A stretch of DNA of 64,000 nt from Dactylonectria macrodidyma (taxonomy: Eukaryota > Ascomycota > Sordariomycetes > Hypocreales > Nectriaceae). Shown piece by piece: positions 49,984 through 59,931 of the stretch. Position 1 is the stretch's first letter. Every line of letters starts with the position of its first letter. Position numbers and translations under genes: made by a program. The stretch is from contig JAGMUV010000002.1 of NCBI GenBank assembly GCA_020744425.1, positions 2,772,501-2,836,500 on the forward strand, in the 5' to 3' direction. Below the pieces are notes generated by a model, which ran no database searches, had not been told where the DNA came from, and saw only the letters and a list, made by a program, of their open reading frames with translations.

Positions 49984-51913
49984 TCATACACATGCTGCCG
50001 CCGGTTCCACAATCATAGTGGGCAACTCCCTAACGTCGACGTGCTCCTGTGATCCCAAATCAACCACTCGGATGGCCTCCATGCCTACAATCCCCTCCTG
50101 AAGAGCAAGGAACTGTAGTTCAATTACATGACACGCGCCTGGTGCGAGAGGTCCTACCCGTGTGTCGGCGCTCAAACAGACTACTTCAGTTGGCTCGACG
50201 GTGTAATTCTTCTGCATGGCGTGCAGCACGTTGTCATCCATGACGGCATCGGCAATCTCCTTCTCGCCTCGTCGCCGTCCACCAGTCGAAGGAGGACGGG
50301 TCATTCGGACTTCATTTCGGCGGCGCTTGGGCACCGCGACCAGTGCAAGCTTGCGGGGAGGGCGTGAGTTGTGCTCCGACGCGCGGTTGACGACGTAGAT
50401 GGTCCAGGAGAAGACGTCGCCCGGGCGAACGGGTTCGGAAGGTCCGCTGAACGTCATGGTGATGCCAAGCTCCGGAAGGGTAGCTTCGGTGTGTGTCGTA
50501 GCAGCTTCAAGGGCTGGCAAGGAATCAGGCCGTGTTATAGACGGCGATTTGAGAGGGTGGACTGCTAGGCCGGTGATGGAGAGTTGAGAGGGGCGGTGGG
50601 ATCGCTGGATGCCGGCTCCAGTAGTCGGGGCAAAACCAGGGTTGACGGGTGTGGTGAAGTCCAGGTTAGTAGTCCAGGACATGGTCAGGCTAGGTGTGCA
50701 GTGTCCCGGGACAATATGAGCGGTAGCGGAGATGGTGATGGCGAGATCCCTGGTGGGGTTCTTAGGTGTGACGTCCAGCTCATGGGGTGTGATATGGTAG
50801 AGGAACGTGATGTGGTCGTGGGAGACGCAGGACAGAGGCAGCTGCATGCCTGCGCCATCGTTGAGGCTCTCGACTGTGCTGTCTGGTATCGACATGTGAA
50901 TGTTGTCGAGCGAGATCTCGCAGTCAAAGTACGATGTGAAGTCAACTTCGAGGAGAGCAATGACGGCAGCGCTAGACGGGGCAGTATTGGGTCGCGAGAA
51001 GCGTATCCGGGTGTGGACGACGGGGAAGATCTTGAGTTCGAGCTGCTGCAGTGCGCGGATATGGTTCATGAGGTCTTGCGGCCGCGTGACGGGGGCAACC
51101 CGAGACACACGCAGCGCGGACAGGCGAGGCTTCACGCCATCGAGGGCGGCGTCGTTGCTGAACGACTCGAGCAGGTTGAAGCCCGCCGGCGCGCCGCTAG
51201 GGAGATATCCGCTGCCGCGAGGGGTGAGCTCCGTCGAGACGTCCGGCTTGAGGCTGGCGGATGCAGAGAAGACGACGGACGGGCCGTTGAGGCGGATGCG
51301 CGGGCGAGCAAGGTAGACGGGGAGTTTCCACGCAGCATAGATACTCGGGCCCGTCGACTTGAGCTTGCCGTTGCCGTTGTCAGTGTCATAATCGTCAACA
51401 TCCTCATCCTCACCGTCGTCAGTTTCATCTCCCGTGCCTTCGTCTTCATCGACGACAATGAACGGGTCCTCGACATCAGCGACATTGCCCGAGAAGATAG
51501 TGTCTGAGGCGGCCAGGCTGTCACGGCCAGGCGTATTACTGTTGGCGATCTGGGCCTCGAGCGAAATGACGAGTCTGCCAAGGTGAGACCGCAGGGTTCT
51601 TTCATCTGTCCAGGGAGTCCTCAAGACGAGGAGGACGTCGACGGTCTCATCTGGATTTTGTTGTTAGTGAGTGAGCAAAGAATCTGACACAAGGCGGTGA
51701 CATCCTACCAAAGAAGAGAGACTCGCGGCGTTGTATTGAGTCGAGAATGAATTTGCCTGGTTCGAGATTCTTAAAGGCCTCTTCCAAGTTCAAATTCGAC
51801 TCTGAGGGAATTAGATATGTCAACTGCGATTGCTCCGCGAAATCAAGCGTTGTGCTGGGGCCGAACATGACAGGATGCTCTGGCAGGAAAGACGCCACAT
51901 CGGTTTGCGACAT
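49984..51913 (-). CDS. trs65: TRAPP complex subunit Trs65
   Basis: Exons in coding order are 51913-51709 and 51650-49984, giving 623 aa. The sequence matches the Trs65 family: FILDSIQRRESLFFDETVDV near the N-terminus, a beta-rich central part, and a C-terminal domain running from ELGITMTFSGPSEP through VFSWTIYVVNRA to GIVGMEAIRVVDL. Trs65 belongs to the TRAPPII complex, the exchange factor for Rab GTPases at the late Golgi. A strongly acidic Asp/Glu stretch (about residues 135-165) interrupts the conserved part and is probably a disordered loop. The promoter is shared with prp40. Confidence 0.85.
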
Positions 51914-52401
51914 GGTGATGTGAGAAGACCAGCTACCGCATTAAATCCCAGGGACGAATCCTAGATTTTGATTGGCCAATGTCTCGCTTGCTTTCTTGTC
52001 CTGTCTTTTCTTGTCTTTTTTTTTTTTCAAACTTCCCTAGCAGCAACGGACCGTGTAAGCCAAGTTGCGGAGGCTTCTTTGATCGCGGATGGTACTGGGA
52101 GTGTAGACGTGTCTGTCCAGTCGCTTAGTTGCATAAAGGGAGTACCGCATATCTACAACCACCTCTCAATCGCGGCCGCGACAGAGATTGGCCCGTGCGT
52201 CAAAAAGTTGATGGGGCTCGCAAATCTGCGCGCGCCCTTGCCAACATCGAAGGCATTGCGATCCTTCAACACCATCATCGCCATCATCCATCGCAGCCCA
52301 ACAATCCTAGCGCCAAGTATTCCAGCCCAGTGTGTGTCGCGAATTCCTCGCCCTTGAGACGGTCATCGAGAAATCTTCACGCGACCTTCGCTGCCGCCAC
52401 G
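51914..52401. promoter_or_regulatory. Divergent promoter region, trs65 / prp40
   Basis: The 488-bp region contains a palindromic double CCAAT box, ATTGGCCAAT, at 51971-51980 and a T-rich tract near 52010-52026. The CCAAT palindrome lies 58 bp upstream of the trs65 start codon and about 420 bp upstream of prp40. No small gene is supported here. Confidence 0.55.
51971..51980. promoter_or_regulatory. Palindromic double CCAAT box
   Basis: ATTGGCCAAT reads CCAAT on both strands and sits between two divergent genes. The fungal CCAAT-binding complex is the expected factor, by established knowledge of the motif; use here is inferred. Confidence 0.5.
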
Positions 52402-55014
52402 ATGAACGGCTTTGGTGCTCCCGCGCCGTACGGGCAGCCAGCCTCGTCTTGGCAAGAGCACCACACTCCCGACGGACGAGCATATTACTACAATCCCGCT
52501 ACAAAGGCGACACAATGGACGAAGCCGGAGGATATGATGACGGCGGCGGAGGCGAGTTTTAATCCATCTATCCCCAACCCCTACCATGCCTTGCTAACCC
52601 ACGTCGCAGCGCGCCCTTGCCAACCAACCCTGGAAGGAGTATACTGCTGAGGGAGGTCGCAAGTACTGGTATAACACTGAGACGAAGCAGAGCTCCTGGG
52701 AGATGCCCGATGCCTACAAGAGTGCGCTTGGTGCGACCAGCGAACCTGCCACTCCGGCTCCAACAACTCCATACACCCCCGGCCCGAGCGGTGGACATGG
52801 CGGCTACGGTGGCGGCTACGGAAACTCTTCCCACGACCACCGTGACCAGCGCGATCAACGCGATCAACGTGACATCTATCCTGAATCTCGCCAACTGACA
52901 TACGGGAGTGACCCCAAAGCTCAGGCTTTTGTCCCCGCTAGCAACGACCCCGAGTACGCCACTGCCGAGGAGGCAGAGGTCGCTTTCACCAAACTCCTCA
53001 AACGCAGCGGTGTTCAACCTGACTGGACTTGGGAACAGACCATTCGGGCAACGGTCCGAGATCCTCAGTTCCGTGCCATCAAGGACCCCAAGGACCGAAG
53101 GGCTGCTTTCGAGAAATACGGTCAGGACATGCTCATCCAGGACAAGGAGCGCGCCAAAGAAAGACTGACCAAACTTCGCGCTGACTTTGAAACTATGCTC
53201 AAGAGGCACCCTGAAATCACTCACTACACGCGCTGGAAGACTGCCCGACCCATGATTGAGGGCGAGACAATTTTCCGGTCCACCAACAGCGAGAGTGAGC
53301 GCCGGCATCTTTTCGAGGAGTACATCCTTGGTCTTCAAAAGGTACACGCGGAACAGCAGATAACCCTCCGGAAGAATGCCATGGATGGTCTGATTGACCT
53401 CCTTCCCAAACTCGACCTAGAACCCTACACGCGTTGGTCTGACGCGCAAGGTATCATCTCATCTACCCCATTCTTCCAGAGCGATGAAAGTTACCAGACC
53501 CTCACCAAATTTGACATCTTGACCGCGTTCCAAAACCATATGAAGGCACTGGAGCGCAAGTTCAACGACACAAGACAGGAGGAGAAGAACCAAAAGTTCC
53601 GCAAGGAGCGCAAGGCCCGAGATGCCTTTAAGGCTCTGCTCAGCGAACTTCGTCGAGACGGCAAGATTAACGCCGGGACCAAGTGGAAGCAGATCATTGC
53701 TCTGATTGAGAGCGATGAGCGGTACATCAACATGGCCGGCAATGGCGGCTCCACCCCCCAGGAACTCTTTTGGGATGTCGTTGAGGAAGAGGAGCGCAGT
53801 CTCCGAGGGCCCAGGAATGAAGTACTTGATGTCCTTCAGGTGAGTTGGTCTTATCCTAAGCAATCCGCGGTTTGATTCTAATAAGTCTGATAGGACAAGC
53901 GGTTTGAGCTTACGCCCACAAGCGATTTCGAGGAGTTCCTATCTATCATGAAAGATGATCGACGAACTGCTAACATTGATCGTAACATTCTTAATCTCAT
54001 ATTCGACCGAGTATGTTACACCTTGGTTCTGCAATCTCTGTTCATACTAACGTCCTTCTGTAGCTTCGCGAAAAACGCTCTTCGAAGCGAGAATCTGACG
54101 ACCGACAATCGGAACGTCAGCAACGTAGAGCAGTTGATGATCTACGGGCATACATGAAACGCATGGAGCCTCCCATCACGCTGAGTGACACTTATGAAAA
54201 GGTACGACCTCGACTCTTGAAATCAGACGAGTTCCAGGCCATCACTTCCGAGGACGCTCGTCGAAGTGCCTTTGACAAGCACCTCCGCCGACTGCGGGAG
54301 AAGGAGGAAGAGGCGGACCGAAGCTATCGACGGCGCGATCGCATGTCCAGTGAGCGAGACTTACACCGCCGCGAAAGAGACCGATCCAGAGGTGAGCGAT
54401 CTCATCGTAGCGGTGGACGTGGATCTCGACGTAGTCGCAGCCCGGAACCAGATGCGTACGAAGCCGATAGGCGCAAGGCCATTGCCGAGCGTGAGCGTAA
54501 CCACCGCAAGTCCACCATGGCTGAAGGCCTGCTAGCCTCGGACCGCGGCCGCCTATCACCTCCGCCACGCCGGGAACGAGAGCGGGAGCGGGAGCGGGAT
54601 CGGGAACGCGACTTTGACCGCCCGTCTCGCCCGCGCCGGGAAGACGATAGCCACTACGATCGCGAGAGGAGGGATAGAGAGGATGAGCGGGAGAGGCTGT
54701 ATCGCCGCCGCATTGATCGAGGTTCGTATGATGAGCTCCCCTATGGAGATGAACGCCCATCAGGTTCTCGACGACGCCGTCCTGATGACGAAGATGACTA
54801 CTCTCGCCGAGATTCGAGAGATTCCAAGGTACGAACTTTCCTTCTTTCTACGAACCCTGAAGAATGCAATAAGCTAACCATGTCGCAGCGATTGAGAAGA
54901 GATAAATCCCGTGAGCGTACTCCGCAACGCGAAACTCCCCGCGCCAAAACCCCGCCACCGGCCACTAAGGACGTGCACTCTGGTAGCGAAGAGGGCGAGA
55001 TTGAGGAGGACTAG
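52402..55014 (+). CDS. prp40: Splicing factor Prp40 (WW and FF domains)
   Basis: Exons 52402-52551, 52610-53839, 53894-54010, 54064-54828 and 54889-55014 give 795 aa. Two WW domains lie near residues 16-43 (ending ATQWTKPED) and 57-85 (YWYNTETKQSSWEMP). Several FF domains follow from about residue 145, for example FTKLLKRSGV and FETMLKRHPEI. The C-terminus is very rich in Arg with Glu, Asp and Ser, partly coded by a CGGGAG hexamer repeat near 54570-54610. Prp40 is a U1 snRNP protein that bridges the 5' splice site and branch-point factors. Intron 1 (52552-52609) is GC-AG. Intron 4 (54829-54888) is 60 nt without a stop, so its retention would add 20 residues. Confidence 0.93.
52552..52609 (+). 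other. GC-AG intron in prp40
   Basis: The exon ends GCGGAG, the intron begins GCGAGT and ends GTCGCAG before CGCGCCCTT. The join yields TAAERALANQPW, the expected linker between the WW domains. A GCTAAC branch point lies 12-17 nt upstream of the acceptor. No GT donor gives the right frame. Confidence 0.87.
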
Positions 55015-55898
55015 AAACCAGGTGAACCCTACCCTCACATCTTGAAGGAGAGTCTCACACGCAATATACGTGCTCGCTCAGTACGTACGTAACGGCATCG
55101 TCAACCCTCCCCCAACACGGCTGGTGGGCGAGATGACCCTCGAGAACAGGCTTCCGGTACTTTCTTTTTAATTGGGCCATCCGAGGCCGTATCGGTGGAT
55201 TGCTTCTTCAGAACTCACGTCTTAACCTGGCTAGTATGTTTCCCATCCTCTCCTAGGTTCTCTTGCCGTGACTCGTAAATATGTGGGGTTGTAGCGGGAT
55301 GATGGTTGGGCAGGGTATTTCATAGTCATAGTTTACAATCGATCTCCAGTACCTTCCCTTTATCAATCGATTCCCTTTTTTATGACGATCCAGTAATGTG
55401 GTTGTAAATTGACATGTGGTTAACTAACTGACAGCCATACGGCTTCTGGTGTTGTTTCCCGCGAGGTAGGAAACTGTGCAGACGGCAGCAATCCTTCTTA
55501 ATCCGTTGTCCCTCAATCTACGAAGACGCCCGGTCCCGCCCTTGCTCTCGTGTCAAGACTTTGCGTGGCCCCGACCGTTTGGACACGGGGAGACGCAGTG
55601 CCTGTCTCACGGGAGCAAATGACTCGAAACACACGCGCATAAAAGCAATGGGGAAAAACATGGTCCACCGCCAACTCCTCCGGCGGACCGGGTCTTCGTA
55701 GGACCAGACAACAGGGGATACTACTGCCGTCACCGTTGTTATCCGTCAAGATCGTCATCCTCGCCGGCGCTGTGCTCGTCTATTCCCAAAACACGGAGAA
55801 GCCCGCCCTTGCGCTCCTTTTGCAAATTCCCATTTTGAACGCCTCGAACTCCAGGATATGCCTCAATATGGGGAGGAAAGGTCTCAGCATGAGCGCCT
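55015..55898. other. Convergent intergenic region, prp40 / rli1
   Basis: Both genes end here. I see no coding pattern. It contains the two 3' flanks. Confidence 0.5.
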
Positions 55899-57995
55899 TT
55901 AGCTCTTATCAACGTTGGTGTCCTCCAGGAAGAACTACACGATAGTTAGTTACGACTTAGCATTAAAGGGGGTCATGGGGGTTTGGCATACGTAGTTGCC
56001 GTTCATCTTCTGCTCCTGGTCGAGCTGCGAGCCCTGCTTGTTGATACGAGGTCGGTAGTTGGTAGGGTCGCGGCGGAAGGTGACGTCGAGGTTCTTCAAG
56101 AAGGCGTTGCAACCAGTGAGGAGCGACTCGGGAGTATTGGCGTGAGCGTCAATGCCGGGCTTGCCGTCAAAGACGATGACACGATCGGCGAGGTAGGTGG
56201 CCATGATAAAATCGTGCTCGACAATAAAGGCTGTCTTCTTGGAGTGCATAATGTATCGCTTAATGACACGCGAGGCAATGATTCGCTGCTCGGAGTCAAG
56301 GTAGGCGGAAGGCTCGTCGATGAGATAGATGTCGGCGGGGATACCAAGGGCAAGAACAATGGCGACACGTTGCAATTCACCACCGGACAAGTTCTTGACT
56401 TCCTGATCAATGAAGTCGTCCAGCTTCAGGGGCTTGACGACGTCGGTCTGGAACTGAGGCGACAGGAAGGCTTGCTTGATCTTCTTGAAGAAGAGTTGGC
56501 GAACAGTGCCGTCAAACTTGGGGGTGATGGTCTGGGGCTTCATGCTGATCCTCATGTCGGGAACGGAAGCCTTGGAGTCAGGCTTGAGGGCGCCAGCCAG
56601 CATTCGGCAGAAGGTAGTCTTTCCGGTTCCGTTCTCTCCCATCATAACGATGATCTCGGAATCGGTGAAGTCGCCAGCATCTATCTTGAGGTGGAAGTTT
56701 CCGAGCGTCTTCTCCATAGTGGGGTACCTGAAGGCGCGGGACTTGTCGATGGCGAACTCGTCGGTGGTCTCGGCAATACGGAAGGTCAGGGATTCGTCAC
56801 GGAATCGAAGGTTCTCGGTGGGAATGTGGCCGTCGAGGAAGATGTTGATACCCTCACGGACGGAGTAGGGCATGGTGACGACACCGTAGACGGCGGGCTT
56901 TCCGTACAAGACGCAAATATAGTCGGAGAGGTAGTCCAGGACAGACAAGTCATGCTCGACGACGATGATGTAATCGTTATCGCGGAGGAGCGAGCGGATG
57001 ATGGAGGCAGCGCTCAATCGCTGCTTCACATCAAGGTAGGAAGAAGGCTCGTCAAACATGTACACATCGGCCTTCTGGACACAGACGGTTCCAATGGCAA
57101 AGCGCTGCAGCTCACCACCAGAGAGGAGGTTGACGTCTCGGTCCATGATGTGGTTGAGCTCGAGGGTATCGGCGACCTGCTCGGTGTTGCCCAGGGTGGC
57201 ACGGCTCTCGATCAGGAAGCGAACACTCTTGTTGGTTCCTCGGACAGCTTTGGGGATCTGGTCGACATACTGAGGCTTGACGACAGCCTTGAGGTCATCT
57301 TCCAGGAGCTTGGTGAAGTAGTCTACCAGATGGTCAGTCAAAGAAATCTCGGCAAAGTATACATCAAATCATCGACCAATCACGTACTCTGCAGCTCGGA
57401 ACCACGGAAGTGCTTGATGACATCCTCCCAGTCAGGGGGGTTGGTGTGGCGGCCCAGGTTGGGCTTGAGCTTTCCGCTGAGGATTTTCAAGGCAGTACTC
57501 TTGCCAATACCGTTGGTTCCAACGAGACCCAGGACCTGTCCAGGTCGGGGCATTGGCAGACGATGCAGCTTGAAGCTGTTGGGGCCATAACGGTGGGTGA
57601 CCTGGCTCTCGAGGTTGGTGGGCAAGTTGATGATGGTGATGGCCTCGAAGGGGCACTTCTTGGGGCAGATACCACAACCAATGCAGAGCGACTCGGAGAT
57701 GAAGGCCAGACGGTCGGTAGGCGCGACCTCAATGCAGAGCTTTCCACTACGGACGACGGGGCAAGACTTTTTGCACTCTTGACGGCATTTTCGAGGGCGA
57801 CACTAAAAGAGAGAGGGGTCAGTATCGTATGGCGGGGCAAAAGTCTTGGAGGGGACAGGATCGCTTCGACGGACCTTGTCGCTGTTGACGATGGCGATAC
57901 TGTCGGCACACGCATTAGTGACTATTATTTCCTTGCGCCTCTGGCCTAGAAGAGCCTTCTTCTAACTGGACCTACCGCGTGAGCTTGTCCGACAT
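55899..57995 (-). CDS. rli1: ABC-type ribosome recycling ATPase Rli1/ABCE1
   Basis: Exons in coding order are 57995-57976, 57899-57875, 57802-57388, 57322-55992 and 55934-55899, giving 608 aa, the same as yeast Rli1. Two 4Fe-4S clusters are coded by [14 protein letters not shown] and [15 protein letters not shown]1 has [21 protein letters not shown] and [13 protein letters not shown]2 has [21 protein letters not shown] and [10 protein letters not shown]. Rli1 splits ribosomes after termination and takes part in initiation and ribosome export; it is essential in eukaryotes tested. The first two exons are only 20 and 25 nt, and exon 3 starts exactly at the first cluster Cys. The last exon codes just 11 residues plus the stop. 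Confidence 0.96.
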
Positions 57996-59225
57996 GGTTG
58001 CGACCGACGATCGACGAGGACACAGAAGTAGTGAAGTCCAGCAAGAGGGCGAGGTGGGGTTTGGAGATTTGGTAGGGTTTTTTTTATTTTATTTTCGAAA
58101 AAGTGGAACAATGAAGACGGGTTGGTTTTGGTGCTCCAGCACAGGACAAGGCAGCGCGGAAGAGGCTTGCGCGCGAGAAAGAGACTCCTTGCGAGACGGG
58201 AGGGGATGACAAGGGAAAAGGAAAAAGGGAACGGTCAAAAGGCATGCGACAAGGAGTTGTGGTAGTGTCGTTCGTCTTGGTGTGTGGTCATCAATTTTTC
58301 TCGTCTTGTGAATCGTCCACTTTGGCGGGGCAGGGCAGTGGGGGAGTGTCTGGGGCTGGAATATGTTAAGCAGCCGGCTGACTCCAGGTATCTGTTGCCG
58401 CACATTTTGCACGTAAGGGACTTTGTAGATGCCGGGTGCACTATCATGCTGGGTAAGACGTTTCAGTGCTTGGGGTTGATGGTTTGCACCTTGACACGAC
58501 TTCTTGGGCGGGGGCCAGTTAGTTGGCAGCGACAAGCTGGTTTTTATTTATTTTTTATTTTATTTTCCTCATATTACTCACTGGCTTGGGGTAAGAGCTG
58601 TGTAGGATCAAATCCTTTGTAGTCAGAAACCACCATCTGTCCGGCCTGTCTTTCTGATGTGTCATGGAAATGGTGCTAACCAGTTCATTATATTTGTCCA
58701 ATAGGGCACAACTGGAAAAGGCAATGTGGGCAGGTCTGGTGTGTGAAACAAGCTGTCATTCATTGATTGTATCAAGCAAGTCGTTTCAAGAAAAGTACAT
58801 TTCAGCCACACTAACGGGAGCTATCACTGTGACACAGTAATAATGATCCATACTTGCGGAAGGGCTGTCTTCCATTCGGCTTTACGGATAGCTTACAGCC
58901 CGAGGTTTGTTCATCCAGGGCACAGGTTTTAGTAGGTTACTCATTCAGGTTGAGGTTGCAGGGTAAGCAAGGCGCAGTCACTTTACACTACCCGGATGAG
59001 GGTAGGGAATAGGGATTGTGGTTGTGGGGTTGCGGAGATCATGGGAAAGTATGAAGACGTGCTGATTTCCATCGCAACGTTCGCCATGAGAAGAAGAAGA
59101 GAAAACTTTAAAGGAAGAGAGAAGCGCCCCTAGAAGCCGTCGACAATATTGGAACGGAACCTTTCCATGAATCACTCGATTTAAAGAGGTTGCTCCTTAA
59201 GATACTTTGCTACGGCCAACGGCAA

Positions 59226-59235
59226 GTCACGTGAC
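59226..59235. promoter_or_regulatory. GTCACGTGAC palindrome (E-box type)
   Basis: A ten-base perfect palindrome with a CACGTG core, followed about 18 bp later by CCAATC. RTCACGTG sites bind Cbf1-type bHLH factors in fungi; function here is inferred from the motif and its place in a divergent promoter. Confidence 0.4.
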
Positions 59236-59487
59236 ACAGACCTTGTGGAATGGTCCAATCAGGTTTGGGCTGGGCAGAAACGCGGCCGTGCTTTCGGACC
59301 TTCACCCCGTGCATCCAATTCTTTCCTGCCTCTCCACCAGTGCATTTTGTGACATTCCCGCCGTCTCCTTCACACCTCACCCACGGCCACCCCCGTCCGT
59401 CCTCCGATCCCGCCAAGCTGCCCCGGACGACCTTTAAACCCCATTATAGATGCTGGCCGTTGCCTGGACGTCATTCATTAATGACTT

Positions 59488-59907
59488 GTAAGTCGCCCCC
59501 GTCTTCTTCCCTTGCTGCTGTCTCTCGCCCGTCGCCTTTCCGTCACCTGTTGCCGATCCCGTCTCGATTCCGTCGCCTCTGTCGCGATACTGGCCTCCGA
59601 TGCCTATATCTATGGTGTCTGAAGCCCGTTTCCGATGAAAACGATGCCGCTTGATTACCTCAACGCGTCTGCAGCTCGCCGGGCCCTGTCGTGGTAGCCT
59701 GGCCTCACAATTGCGGTGTCGGCTTCTAGTCAGCCTCGCCATCTACAGCTCGCGCCGGATGCGACAAGTCGATTATTTCCATCGTCTGTCGTATTCCAGG
59801 CCCGTCCACGACGTTTCCCTGGGTCGCTAGACCCGTCTCATGCCAATAATGCCTCAACCAAAAGTGCCACGTCGAGGAATCATCAGCTAACGTCGTCGCG
59901 TCTCTAG
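59488..59907 (+). other. Probable 5' UTR intron of chd1
   Basis: A GTAAGT donor at 59488 and a branch point GCTAAC near 59886 with acceptor TAG (59907) or CAG (59910) define an intron of about 420 nt, ending about 22 nt before the chd1 start. It is longer than the coding introns of the window. An ATG at 59481 lies just before the donor and would open an overlapping, out-of-frame upstream reading frame if included in the mRNA. Confidence 0.5.
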
Positions 59908-59931
59908 CAGGCAGCCTTTGCGAACACCGTC

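Larger units (their letters stand above)
57996..59931. promoter_or_regulatory. Divergent promoter region, rli1 / chd1
   Basis: This 1.9-kb stretch separates two divergent genes. A T-rich tract lies close to the rli1 start (58079-58096) and another near 58540-58563. A perfect palindrome GTCACGTGAC occurs at 59226-59235 and a CCAAT box near 59252. No coding gene is supported. A probable leader intron of chd1 occupies 59488-59907. Confidence 0.55.

Noticed and set aside
50584..51507. 307-codon open frame antisense to trs65
   Set aside because: It is a mirror of the Trs65 exon, with Arg/Asp/Gly-rich low-information sequence.
55983..57590. 535-codon open frame on the plus strand, antisense to rli1
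   Set aside because: It lies exactly opposite the strongly conserved ABCE1 coding sequence and has no motifs of its own. GC-rich third positions in the real gene suppress antisense stops.
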